Positions 16,504 through 25,005 of a stretch of 64,000 nt of DNA are shown one piece after another. The notes under the pieces are model-generated. The model searched no databases. It saw nothing but the letters and a program-made list of their open reading frames with translations, and was not told the origin of the DNA. The position numbers and the translations under genes are program-made. How positions within the stretch are numbered: position 1 is the first letter of the stretch; the number at the start of each line of letters is the position of its first letter. The stretch comes from JBLZUR01 sp048565625 (GTDB lineage Bacteria; Pseudomonadota; Alphaproteobacteria; Sphingomonadales; Sphingomonadaceae): positions 2,914,001 to 2,978,000 of the forward strand of contig NZ_JBLZUR010000002.1 of the NCBI RefSeq assembly GCF_048565625.1, written 5' to 3'.

Positions 16504-17021
16504 AGCGCCGCCGCCTCCTCTCCGACGATCGTGGTGTCGCGACCATCGAGTTTGCCTTGTGGTGCTCGATGTTCTTCGTCCTCATCATCGTCGCGCTCGA
16601 TTTCGGCATGGTCCGCATCTACCAGATGCGCCTCGGCGCGGCGGTCGAGCAGGGCGCGATCATCGCGTTCAACCAGCGAACGTCGCTCAGCACCGCCACC
16701 GGCGAGTCCATCAAGACCTATGTCGCATCGGCTTCAGGGCTGCCGGGGATGTCGGCCACTAGCGTCTATCTTGACTGCAATTCAAAGACGCTGAACAGCG
16801 GCTGTGTCTCGGCCGGCAGGATATTTCGCTGCCTGACAATCAACGGTTCCACCTACGAGTTTAGCGCGCCCCAGGCGCAGGGATCTGCCTGCACGGGCGG
16901 GGCGACCGCTGGCTACTACCTGACCATCATAGCCCGCTACGTCTATCACCCTGTGATCGTGCCGAACTCCTGGCTGAACAACAAGACGATCAGCGCCAAG
17001 ACCGTGCTGCGCCTGCAATGA
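16500..17021 (+). CDS. TadE/TadF-like pseudopilin
   Basis: A 173-residue protein. The N-terminus MKRRRLLSDDRGVATIEFAL with the helix WCSMFFVLIIVALDFGMV is the standard TadE-like motif: a charged leader, G-V-A-T-I-E-F, then a hydrophobic helix. The remainder is a periplasmic domain with four cysteines (LDCNSK, SGCVS, FRCL, SACT), probably disulfide-bonded. It is translationally coupled at both ends (ATGA overlaps). With its neighbours it forms a three-gene set for minor pseudopilins; the Tad motor, secretin and prepilin peptidase are not in the window. Confidence 0.85.
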   Translation: MKRRRLLSDDRGVATIEFALWCSMFFVLIIVALDFGMVRIYQMRLGAAVEQGAIIAFNQRTSLSTATGESIKTYVASASGLPGMSATSVYLDCNSKTLNSGCVSAGRIFRCLTINGSTYEFSAPQAQGSACTGGATAGYYLTIIARYVYHPVIVPNSWLNNKTISAKTVLRLQ

Positions 17022-17449
17022 ACACCCGTCGCCTTCGCACTTCCCTTTGGCGGCACGATCGCGGTGCCACCGTCGTCGAGTTCGCCCTTGTCGCGCCGCT
17101 CTTCCTGACGGCGCTGCTCGGGATGATCGAGGGCGCACGGGCCCTGTGGATGCGGCAGGCGCTGCAGCAGACCGCCTTCTCGGCCGCGCGCTGCTATGCC
17201 CTGCAGGAAGACTGCAAGACCCAGGCGGGCACGAAGACTTGGGCTCAGACCTTTGCTCGTAAGATGGGTGTCAGGATCACGCAGGCGCAGGTGACAGAGG
17301 CGACGCGTCCCACCACCTGCACGGGCGGCGGCACGATCCCGATGACCCGCGTGCGCATCTCCGTGCCGTTCAACAGCCCGGCAACAGGCTTCGTCCCCGC
17401 CGCCTGGACGACGGTCGCCGCCTCCTCCTGCTTCCCGAACCCCGCTTAG
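17018..17449 (+). CDS. TadE-like pseudopilin
   Basis: A 143-residue protein with the TadE motif RHDRGATVVEFALVAPLFLTALLGMIEGARALW, here with the canonical TVVEFALVAP and the conserved Glu at +5 of the helix. The periplasmic part has paired cysteines (RCYALQEDCK, TTCTGGG, SSCF). The start overlaps the previous stop. It ends the operon, and its TAG shares bases with the stop of the convergent nitronate monooxygenase gene (TTAG 17446-17449), so no terminator separates them. Confidence 0.88.
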   Translation: MNTRRLRTSLWRHDRGATVVEFALVAPLFLTALLGMIEGARALWMRQALQQTAFSAARCYALQEDCKTQAGTKTWAQTFARKMGVRITQAQVTEATRPTTCTGGGTIPMTRVRISVPFNSPATGFVPAAWTTVAASSCFPNPA

Positions 17450-18447
17450 CGGGTCGCCAGCGCCGCCTCGGCCTCGGCCACCAGCGTCGCGATGATCTCC
17501 GCCGCCGGCTCTTCCTTGGTCACCATGCCGACCGACTGGCCGGCCATGATCGATCCATGCTCGACATCGCCGTCGATCACCGCGCGGCGCAGCGCGCCTG
17601 CCCAGTAATGCTCGATCTGCAGCTGCGCCTCGGCCATCTCGACCGACCCCGCATCCAGCAGGCCCGCCACTTCGCGCTGCTTGGCGGTGAACAGCTCGGT
17701 CGATGCGTTCTTCAGCGCCCGCACCGGGATCACTGGCAGGCGCGGGTCGATCTGCACGCTCGCCACCGCATCGCGGGCCGAGGCGCGGATGAACGCCTTC
17801 TTGAAATTGGCATGGGCGATCGATTCATGCGCGCAGACGAAGCGGGTGCCGAGCTGCACGCCCACCGCCCCCATCTCCAGATAGGCGGCAATCGCCTCGC
17901 CGCGCCCGATCCCGCCGGCCACGAAGACCGGCACCTGATCGCCGACCACCGGCAGCATCTCCTGCGCCAGCACCGACGTGGAGACCGGCCCGATATGCCC
18001 GCCCGCCTCCATGCCCTCGATCACCAGCGCGTCCACGCCCGACCGGATCAGCTTCTTCGCGATCGCCAGCGCCGGGGCGAAGCACACCACCTTGGCGCCC
18101 GACGCCTTGATCCGCTCGATCGCACCACCCGGCGGCAGCCCGCCCGCCAGCACGACATGGCCGACGCCATGCTTCGCGCACACGTCGATCAGCTCCATCA
18201 GCTGGGGATGCATGGTGATCAGGTTGACGCCGAACGGCTTGGTGGCGAGCGCCTTGGTGCCTGCGATCTCCACGTCGAGCAGATCCGGCGACATCGCCCC
18301 ACATGCGATCACCCCAAACCCGCCCGCGTTCGAGATCGCGGACACCAGATGCCGCTCCGACACCCAGCTCATCGCCCCCGCAAGGATCGCGACCTCGGTG
18401 CCGAGAAACGCCGCGCCGCGTGCCATCAACGCATCGAGCTTGCTCAC
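17446..18447 (-). CDS. Nitronate monooxygenase family flavoprotein
   Basis: A 333-residue FMN-dependent TIM-barrel protein of the nitronate monooxygenase/2-nitropropane dioxygenase family. Features are AGAMSWVSERHLVSAISNAGGFGVIACG near the N-terminus, KPFGVNLIT, DALVIEGMEAGGHIGP with the family's conserved glycine cluster and His, PVFVAGGIGRGEAIAAYLEMGAVGVQLGTRF (phosphate-binding), and FLV-type C-terminal helices. Enoyl-ACP reductase FabK belongs to the same superfamily and cannot be fully excluded. Its start overlaps the lysC stop by 4 bp, so they are cotranscribed, an arrangement seen in related bacteria. Confidence 0.88.
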   Translation of the reverse strand: MSKLDALMARGAAFLGTEVAILAGAMSWVSERHLVSAISNAGGFGVIACGAMSPDLLDVEIAGTKALATKPFGVNLITMHPQLMELIDVCAKHGVGHVVLAGGLPPGGAIERIKASGAKVVCFAPALAIAKKLIRSGVDALVIEGMEAGGHIGPVSTSVLAQEMLPVVGDQVPVFVAGGIGRGEAIAAYLEMGAVGVQLGTRFVCAHESIAHANFKKAFIRASARDAVASVQIDPRLPVIPVRALKNASTELFTAKQREVAGLLDAGSVEMAEAQLQIEHYWAGALRRAVIDGDVEHGSIMAGQSVGMVTKEEPAAEIIATLVAEAEAALATR

Positions 18448-19706
18448 GCCGCCTCGTCTTCCGCGTCGAGGCCGTAGGCGGTGTGGAGGACGCGAACCGC
18501 AAGCTCGGTATAGTCGCCCTCGATGATCACCGAGACCTTGATCTCGGACGTGGTGATCGCCTGGATGTTGATGCCGCGATCGGCGAGGCTCTTGAACATC
18601 TGCGCGGCGACGCCCGCATGGCTGCGCATGCCCACACCCACCACCGAAATCTTGGCGATGTTGGTGTCATGCGTCACGCTGCCGAAGCCGATGGTCGGCT
18701 TCTCCTTCTCCAGCACGTCCAGCGCGCGGGCGAGTTCGGCCTTGGGCACGGTGAACGTCACGTCGGTCGAACCCGTGCCGTGGCTGACGTTCTGGACGAT
18801 CATGTCGACGTTGATGCTCGCCTCGGCCAGCGGCGTGAAGATCGTCGCCACCGCGCCCGGCCGGTCCGGCACGGCCACAAGCGTGACCTTCGCCTCGTTC
18901 TTGTCATGCGCGATGCCGGTGATGAGCTGCCGTTCCATGCCGTTATCCTCGATTTCGTCCTCGCCGACGATCAATGTTCCGCGATACCCGTCCTCGTCGC
19001 GCGTGTCGTCGAAGGAGGAGAGGACGCGCACCCGCACCTTCTCCTTCATCGCCAGGCCGACGGAACGGGTCTGGAGCACCTTGGCGCCCACGCTCGCCAG
19101 CTCCAGCATCTCCTCATAGGTGACGCGGGCGAGCTTGCGGGCGCGGGGCACGATGCGCGGGTCGGTCGTGTAGACGCCATCGACGTCGGTGTAGATGTCG
19201 CAGCGATCCGCCTTCATCGCCGCCGCCACCGCTACCGCCGAAGTGTCGGAGCCGCCCCGGCCAAGCGTCGAGACACGCCCCTCCTCGCTGATCCCCTGGA
19301 AACCCGGGATCACTGCCACCTCGCCCGCCGACATCGCCGTGCCCAGCGTTTCGGCATCGATCGTCGAGATGCGCGCGGAGGCATGCGCGTCGGATGTGCG
19401 GATCGGCAGCTGCCAGCCCAGCCAGCTGCGCGCCTTCACCCCCATCGCCTGAAGCGTGATCGCAAGCAGGCCGCTCGTCACCTGCTCGCCCGACGCGACC
19501 ACCACGTCATACTCGCGCGCGTCGTAGAGCGGGGATGCCTCGCGGCAGAACTGGACCAGCCGGTCGGTCTCGCCCGCCATGGCGGAGACAACCACCGCCA
19601 CCTCGTTGCCGGCCTCGACCTCGCGTTTGACGCGCGCCGCCACGTTCCGGATCCGCTCGATGCCGGCCATCGAGGTGCCGCCGAACTTCATGACGATGCG
19701 GGCCAT
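18444..19706 (-). CDS. lysC: Aspartate kinase
   Basis: LysC phosphorylates aspartate, the first step to lysine, threonine and methionine. About 420 residues from ATG 19706 (MARIVMKFGGTSMAG). The kinase domain has KFGGTSMAG, VVSAMAGETDRL, PGFQGISEEGRVSTLGRGGSDTSAV and YTDVDGVYTTDPRIV. Two ACT domains follow (VTLVAVPDRPGAVATIFTPLA and ISVVGVGMRSHAGVAAQMF), which bind lysine/threonine for feedback control. An internal start giving a separate beta subunit, as in some bacteria, is possible but not demonstrable. It is divergent from ubiG with 74 bp between. Confidence 0.96.
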   Translation of the reverse strand: MARIVMKFGGTSMAGIERIRNVAARVKREVEAGNEVAVVVSAMAGETDRLVQFCREASPLYDAREYDVVVASGEQVTSGLLAITLQAMGVKARSWLGWQLPIRTSDAHASARISTIDAETLGTAMSAGEVAVIPGFQGISEEGRVSTLGRGGSDTSAVAVAAAMKADRCDIYTDVDGVYTTDPRIVPRARKLARVTYEEMLELASVGAKVLQTRSVGLAMKEKVRVRVLSSFDDTRDEDGYRGTLIVGEDEIEDNGMERQLITGIAHDKNEAKVTLVAVPDRPGAVATIFTPLAEASINVDMIVQNVSHGTGSTDVTFTVPKAELARALDVLEKEKPTIGFGSVTHDTNIAKISVVGVGMRSHAGVAAQMFKSLADRGINIQAITTSEIKVSVIIEGDYTELAVRVLHTAYGLDAEDEAA

Positions 19707-19780
19707 TCGCGAACTGCTCGTGAGAAAGGAAGAAAATTGCGCGGGCTGCGCTAAGGCGCGCCTGATAGTAAGGGGGGGCC

Positions 19781-20518
19781 ATGAACGCAAGCAGCGCCGC
19801 CGCCCCGACCATAGACCCTGCCGAAGCCGCCCATTTCGGCAGGCTGGCCGCCGAATGGTGGGATCCGAAGGGCTCCTCGGCCATGCTGCACAGGCTGAAC
19901 CCCGTGCGCCTCCGCTACATCCGCGAGGCGGTGGACCGGCACTTCGGCACCGACCCGTTGGATCGCCGCCCCCTCGCCGGCAAGCGCGCCGTCGATGTCG
20001 GCTGCGGCGCCGGGCTGCTGACGGAGCCGCTCGCGCGCCTCGGGGCGGCGGTGACGGGGGTGGACGCCGCGCCCGAGAACATCGCCGCCGCCCGCATCCA
20101 TGCGGAACGTCAGGGCCTCGCCATCGACTATCGGCCGGGAGAGGTCGCGAGCCTGGACCAGACCGGCTTCGACCTCGTGACCTCGATGGAGGTGATCGAG
20201 CATGTCACCGATCCCGCCGCCTTCATCGCCGCGCTCGCCCGCCTGCTCGCGCCGAACGGCCTGATGATCCTCTCCACCCCGAACCGCACGCAATTGTCGA
20301 AGCTGGCGATGGTCACCATCGGTGAAGGCGTCGGCATGGTGCCGAAGGGCACCCATGACTGGTCGAAGTTCCTGACGCCGGAGGAGTTGACCCGCCATAT
20401 CGAGGCGGCCGGACTGATCGTCAGCGACGTGACGGGTCTCAGCCTCTCGCCCGCTCGGGGCTTCATCTTCTCGCCGGGCACCGGCCTGAACTATCTGCTG
20501 ACCGCGCGCCGAGGCTGA
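19781..20518 (+). CDS. ubiG: Ubiquinone biosynthesis O-methyltransferase
   Basis: UbiG performs both O-methylations in ubiquinone synthesis. The 245-residue protein has the family N-terminus EAAHFGRLAAEWWDPKGSSAMLHRLNPVRLRYI, SAM motif I VDVGCGAGLLTEPLARLGA, motif II VTSMEVIEHV and LILSTPNRT-type motif (LMILSTPNRT). GTHDWSKFLTPEEL and the ending GLNYLLTARR are family features. Together with coq9 (26.7 kb) this points to aerobic ubiquinone-based respiration. Confidence 0.95.
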   Translation: MNASSAAAPTIDPAEAAHFGRLAAEWWDPKGSSAMLHRLNPVRLRYIREAVDRHFGTDPLDRRPLAGKRAVDVGCGAGLLTEPLARLGAAVTGVDAAPENIAAARIHAERQGLAIDYRPGEVASLDQTGFDLVTSMEVIEHVTDPAAFIAALARLLAPNGLMILSTPNRTQLSKLAMVTIGEGVGMVPKGTHDWSKFLTPEELTRHIEAAGLIVSDVTGLSLSPARGFIFSPGTGLNYLLTARRG

Positions 20519-20556
20519 CGCGGAACGGCAACATTTCCATGATCTGCTCCCGTCCC

Positions 20557-21621
20557 ATGAAGACCGCACTCACTTTCGCCCTGATCGCCACCCTCACCGC
20601 GCCGGCTTGGGCGAAGGTGCCTGCCGACCCGCTGGTCACGCGCATCGCGCCCGATCGGGTGAAGGTTAGCTGGTCCGATCCGGACGGCGTGGATGTCTAT
20701 CTGGCCGAGCGGCCCGATGCTCCCGCGGACGCGTCCCGGCGTGTCTCGGCCGATGATCGTGACGGCGTGCACGAGATGGCCGTGGCACCTGGCACGCGAC
20801 CATACTTCCTCCTTGTCGATCATAAAGATCATGCCTCGGTCCGCGTCGCGGAGCGTCTCCTCCCGCTCGAACAGGGGTCTAACTTCCGCGACATCGGCGG
20901 CTATGCGGCGGCGGGCGGAAAGCATGTCCGCTGGGGCATGATCTACCGTGCGGGCGCGACGCCGATGCTGACGATGACCGATCAGCAGGCGGTCGCCAAC
21001 CTCCACCTCGCCAATCTGGTCGATCTCCGCTCCAGTGAGGAGCGGCAGATCGCGCCGACCCGGATCGAGGGCGTTCCGTACCACGCTGTAGGCTATTCCA
21101 TAAACGCGATCCTCGCCGCGATGAAGCCACCCGCCGGGCAGACCGCACCGGTGAACGGCAGCACGCTGTACCGGGCGCTTCCCGACATGCTCGCGCCGCA
21201 GATGCGCGTCTTGTTCGACCGCCTGCTCGCGCGGGAAGGGCCGGTCGCCTATAACTGCTCGGCGGGACAGGACCGGACCGGCTTCGCCACCGCGATGATC
21301 CTCACCGTCCTCGGCGTCCCGCGCGACACGATCATCGCCGACTACCACCTCTCCACCGCCGTCCGGCACCCGGAGTACGAGATGCCGGTGATCGAGCCGG
21401 GCGCCTTCCCCGGCAATCCGGCGGCAAAACTCTACGCCGGCGTCCGCGCGCATCCCGGCGCGCCGAACCAGCCGCTCAAGGAAGGCGACGGCACGGCGTT
21501 CCTGGCCGCCGCCTTCGATCAGGTCGAAAAGGACTATGGCTCGGTGGAGGGCTATCTGAACAAAGCGGCCGGCGTCACCGCCGCCGACATCGCCCTGCTC
21601 CGCAAGACCTACCTGGAATAA
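20557..21621 (+). CDS. Secreted/periplasmic tyrosine-type protein phosphatase
   Basis: About 354 residues from the ATG at 20557, which gives a clean signal peptide (MKTALTFALIATLTAPAWAK); an ATG six codons earlier is also in frame. A first domain of about 90 residues is beta-rich and fibronectin-like. The second has SNFRDIGGYAAAGGKHVRWGMIYRAG and the catalytic P-loop CSAGQDRTG (Cys at about residue 235), matching the bacterial tyrosine/phosphoinositide phosphatase family (Y_phosphatase3). The predicted location is the periplasm or outside. The substrate could be phosphoprotein or phospholipid. It ends 12 bp from the convergent LytTR regulator gene. Confidence 0.9.
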   Translation: MKTALTFALIATLTAPAWAKVPADPLVTRIAPDRVKVSWSDPDGVDVYLAERPDAPADASRRVSADDRDGVHEMAVAPGTRPYFLLVDHKDHASVRVAERLLPLEQGSNFRDIGGYAAAGGKHVRWGMIYRAGATPMLTMTDQQAVANLHLANLVDLRSSEERQIAPTRIEGVPYHAVGYSINAILAAMKPPAGQTAPVNGSTLYRALPDMLAPQMRVLFDRLLAREGPVAYNCSAGQDRTGFATAMILTVLGVPRDTIIADYHLSTAVRHPEYEMPVIEPGAFPGNPAAKLYAGVRAHPGAPNQPLKEGDGTAFLAAAFDQVEKDYGSVEGYLNKAAGVTAADIALLRKTYLE

Positions 21622-21633
21622 GGCTTGCGGAGG

Positions 21634-22437
21634 TCAGTGGACGAACCGTGCCACCACCTCGCGATAGCTGCGGCTGACCTTCACCTGCGCGCCGGAGTTC
21701 AGCACCAGGAAGCACTCGCCATTGGTATGCGGCTTCACCTGCTTGACGAGGTCGAGGTTGACGATGGTCGAGCGGTGGATGCGCTGGAACCGGCGGGGGT
21801 CCAGCCGCTTCTCTAGATCCTTCATCGTCTCGCGCAGTATCAGCGTGTTGTCGCCGGTGTAGATGCACATATAGTCGCCGGCCGCATCGATCCGCTCGAT
21901 CGTGTCAACATCGACGCGGAAGATCTGCCCGCGATCCTTGATGTTGATGAGCTTCTCGAACCGGCTCGCGGCCGGCTGCTCGCCTGAGTCACCCCCCGCC
22001 GCATCGGCCGCGTCTGGCGCGACCTCCGCCAGCACTTCCTTCAGCCGATCGACCTCCTCCACGCCCCGCTTCTCGGCAAGCCGCTGCCGCACCCGATCGA
22101 GCGTGTCGGCAAGACGCGCCTCCTCCACCGGCTTTAGCAGGTAATCGGTCGCCTGCGCCTCGAAGGCGCGAATGGCGTGGTCGGAATAGGCGGTGACGAA
22201 GACGAACAGCGGCGGCTCGACCTCCATCAGCCCCTGGACGACCGAGAACCCGTCGAAGCCCGGCATCTGGATGTCGAGGAAAACGAGGTCGGGCTTGTGG
22301 GTCTTGATCGCCCGGATCGCCTCGCGCCCATTGGTGCAGGTGTCGATGATCTCGACATCCTCGTGCGGTTCCAGCCGCAGCTGGAGTCCTTGAATCGCCA
22401 GCCGCTCGTCATCGACGAGGATGGTGCGGATCGTCAT
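21634..22437 (-). CDS. LytTR-family response regulator
   Basis: A 267-residue regulator. The receiver domain has the acidic pair in ILVDDE, the phosphoacceptor Asp55 in LVFLDIQMPG, the Thr in FVTAYSDHAIRAFEAQATDYLLKP with the conserved Lys. After a charged, Ala-rich linker (about residues 125-160) comes a LytTR DNA-binding domain: RVDVDTIERIDAAGDYMCIYT ... RFQRIHRSTIVNLDLVKQV. LytTR regulators bind short direct repeats upstream of target promoters. Start overlaps the stop of the upstream kinase gene by 4 bp, so the two form an operon. Confidence 0.94.
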   Translation of the reverse strand: MTIRTILVDDERLAIQGLQLRLEPHEDVEIIDTCTNGREAIRAIKTHKPDLVFLDIQMPGFDGFSVVQGLMEVEPPLFVFVTAYSDHAIRAFEAQATDYLLKPVEEARLADTLDRVRQRLAEKRGVEEVDRLKEVLAEVAPDAADAAGGDSGEQPAASRFEKLINIKDRGQIFRVDVDTIERIDAAGDYMCIYTGDNTLILRETMKDLEKRLDPRRFQRIHRSTIVNLDLVKQVKPHTNGECFLVLNSGAQVKVSRSYREVVARFVH

Positions 22438-23534
22438 GCTTTTTCCTTGGGAAGTTCAACCTGGTACGGGATCTCGATCAGCACCGTGAAGCCGCCTGCC
22501 GGGCCCGTGCTCGTTTCGAAACGCGCCTGTCCGTCATATGCCTGGTTCAACCGGTCCCTGATGTTCGGCAGGCCGACGCCCGTCCCTTCGCTTGAGGTGG
22601 ACCGCTGCGCCCCGTCGTTCAACCCCGGGCCGGTATCGGAAACGGTGATCTGCACCTTGTCCCCGGCCAGCCGCGCCGCGACCGAGATATCGGCCCCCTC
22701 CTCAAGCGGGGTGACCGCGTATTTGATGGCATTCTCGACGAGCGGCTGGAGCAGCAACGAGGGCAGCCGCGCCTGCGTGACGCGCGGGTCTACCTCGAAG
22801 GTGGTGCGCAGCCGGTCCTCGAACCGCATCTTCTCGATATCGAGGTAGAGCTTCAGCGTCTCAACCTCCTGCTCGACGGTCACCTGCCCGGCCGGCTCGT
22901 TGACGAGGGTGTAGCGCAGGAAGGACGATAGCCGGCTCAGCATCGCATTGGCACGATCGGTCTGCTTGAGCAGGACCAGCGTCGAGATCGAGTTCAGCGT
23001 GTTGAACAGGAAATGCGGGTTGAGCTGATAGCGCAGCATCGCCAGCTGCGCGCTTGACGCCTGGTTCTCCAGCCGGTCCATCCGCTCGATCTGCGCGTCG
23101 AGCAGCAGGTAGAAGTTGATCGCGTAGTAGAGCGCCGACCACGCGCCGAGCAGCGCCACGTCGAGGAGAATAGCGCCGAGGAACTGCACCCCCTCGGGCC
23201 GGTATCCGGGCCGGAAGAACGTCGCATGCGCCCAGACCTCAATGATCGAGAAACAGGCGGAGGCCGCCAGCAGGATCAGGATCGAGGCGGGCCAGGTCAC
23301 GATCGGCTTCTGCGTGATCAGGCGGCGATAGGCCGATGCCATCAGCAGCGTCAGCGAATACCCCGTCGCCGTGGCAAGCGCGGTCGGCACGATGAACAGC
23401 AACCCCATGTCGTTGGCGACGCCGGTCAGCGCCCGCAGCACGAAATAGCCCGACCAGCCGACCGACTGGAGCATCCAGAACGCACGGTTCTTGTCAGCGA
23501 AGAAGGATTTCTGGCGGAGAGACGCGTCCGTCAT
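22434..23534 (-). CDS. LytS-type sensor histidine kinase
   Basis: About 366 residues from ATG 23534 (MTDASLRQKSFF); an ATG at 23555 is also possible. The N-terminal half has several membrane helices. A short coiled region leads to the HisKA_7TM-type His kinase motif LRYQLNPHFLFNTLNSISTL with the phosphorylated His, and then the HATPase domain with LPSLLLQPLVENAIKYAV (N box), VSDTGPGL and GVGLPNIRDRL (G boxes). It pairs with the LytTR regulator downstream. No extracellular sensor domain is evident, so the membrane segment itself may sense. Confidence 0.93.
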   Translation of the reverse strand: MTDASLRQKSFFADKNRAFWMLQSVGWSGYFVLRALTGVANDMGLLFIVPTALATATGYSLTLLMASAYRRLITQKPIVTWPASILILLAASACFSIIEVWAHATFFRPGYRPEGVQFLGAILLDVALLGAWSALYYAINFYLLLDAQIERMDRLENQASSAQLAMLRYQLNPHFLFNTLNSISTLVLLKQTDRANAMLSRLSSFLRYTLVNEPAGQVTVEQEVETLKLYLDIEKMRFEDRLRTTFEVDPRVTQARLPSLLLQPLVENAIKYAVTPLEEGADISVAARLAGDKVQITVSDTGPGLNDGAQRSTSSEGTGVGLPNIRDRLNQAYDGQARFETSTGPAGGFTVLIEIPYQVELPKEKA

Positions 23535-23641
23535 AGGTGTGCGGTGTAGCGGCATCGGCGGGTCGAGGCAAAGGTGTCCCCCTTCCCGCCGCCCCGCCCC
23601 TCCGTTACGGAGCCGCCTGAACCGATCGAGGAAGGTGAACG

Positions 23642-24934
23642 ATGGCGGAACCGTTGCGCGTGGCGCTCGCAGGGCTGGGCACGGTGGGCGGCGGCGTCGT
23701 CAAGCTCCTGGACGCGAACCGTGCGCTCATCGAGCGGCGCGCCGGGCGACCGATCGAGATCGTCGCCGTCTCTGCGCGCGACCGTCATCGCGATCGCGGC
23801 GTCGACCTGTCCCGCTTCGATTGGGTCGACGACGCCACCACCCTCGCCGGGCGCAGCGACATCGACGTGGTAGTCGAACTGATCGGCGGCGCGGATGGCC
23901 CTGCGCTGACACTGGCGCGCGGCACGCTCGGATCGGGCAAGGCCTTCGTCACTGCCAACAAGGCGATGATCGCGCATCACGGCCTCGAACTCGCCGAGAC
24001 CGCCGAGCGTGCGCAAGTCGCGCTCAAATACGAGGCGGCGGTCGCCGGCGGCATCCCCGTCATCAAGGGCCTGCGCGAGGGCGCGGCGGCGAACGAGATC
24101 GGCCGCGTCTACGGCATCCTCAACGGCACCTGTAACTACATCCTGTCGACGATGGAGACCGAGGGCCGCGACTTCACCGAGGTTCTCGCCGACGCGCAGG
24201 CGCTGGGTTATGCCGAGGCGGACCCGAGCTTCGACATCGACGGGGTTGATGCCGCACACAAGCTGTCGATCCTCGCGAGCCTCTCTTTCGGCACGCGGAT
24301 CGACTTCGACGGCGCAGCGGTCACCGGCATCCGCCACGTCATCGCCGCCGACATCGCCGAGGCGGCGGCGCTCGGCTTCCGTGTCCGCCTCGTCGGCCTG
24401 GCGGAGGCGGACAGCCACGGCCTGTTTCAGCGCGTCCACCCCTGCCTCGTGCCGCTCGGCCACCCGCTCGCCCATGTTTCCGGCAGCCTGAACGCGGTCG
24501 TGGCGGAGGGCAATTTCGTCGGGCGCCTCCTGTTCCAGGGTAGAGGCGCCGGCGAAGGCCCGACCGCCAGCGCGGTCGTTGCCGACCTCATCGACATCGC
24601 GCGCGGCGAATTCGGCCCCGCCTTCGCCATGCCGGTGGACAGCCTCGCCGGCCTGTCGAAGGCCGCGTCGGGCGAGCGTCGCGGCCGCGCGTATCTGCGC
24701 TTCACCGTTGCCGACCGCCCCGGTGTGCTGGCGGAGATCACCGCCGCCATGCGCGACGCCGGCGTGTCGATCGAAAGCCTCATCCAGCGTGGCCAGGCGG
24801 CGGACGGCGACGTCATCCTCGTCATGGTCACGCATGAGGGGCCGGAGCGTTGCATCACCCGCGCCCTTGAAAAGCTGGAGGGTTCGCAAAGCCTGACCGG
24901 GCAGCCGCTCTGGCTCCACATCCTCGACATCTGA
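23642..24934 (+). CDS. hom: Homoserine dehydrogenase
   Basis: Hom reduces aspartate semialdehyde to homoserine, on the branch to threonine and methionine. The 430-residue protein has the NAD(P) motif GLGTVGGGVVKLL, TANKAMIAHHG, YEAAVAGGIPVIKGLREG, and ILNGTCNYILSTME, with the catalytic region AYAEADPSFDIDGVDAAHKL-type (seen as GYAEADPSFDIDGVDAAHKL). A C-terminal ACT domain (TVADRPGVLAEITAAMRDAGVSI) gives feedback regulation. Start is the ATG at 23642, with GGAAGGTG upstream. It diverges from the histidine kinase gene. In many relatives hom is followed by glpX, as here. Confidence 0.96.
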   Translation: MAEPLRVALAGLGTVGGGVVKLLDANRALIERRAGRPIEIVAVSARDRHRDRGVDLSRFDWVDDATTLAGRSDIDVVVELIGGADGPALTLARGTLGSGKAFVTANKAMIAHHGLELAETAERAQVALKYEAAVAGGIPVIKGLREGAAANEIGRVYGILNGTCNYILSTMETEGRDFTEVLADAQALGYAEADPSFDIDGVDAAHKLSILASLSFGTRIDFDGAAVTGIRHVIAADIAEAAALGFRVRLVGLAEADSHGLFQRVHPCLVPLGHPLAHVSGSLNAVVAEGNFVGRLLFQGRGAGEGPTASAVVADLIDIARGEFGPAFAMPVDSLAGLSKAASGERRGRAYLRFTVADRPGVLAEITAAMRDAGVSIESLIQRGQAADGDVILVMVTHEGPERCITRALEKLEGSQSLTGQPLWLHILDI

Positions 24935-25005
24935 CCCGACTCGTCTCGACAACGTCACCGGCCTTGCCTATCGCCTTCGCAACTGCGGCACAGGGGATTT
25001 CGGCA

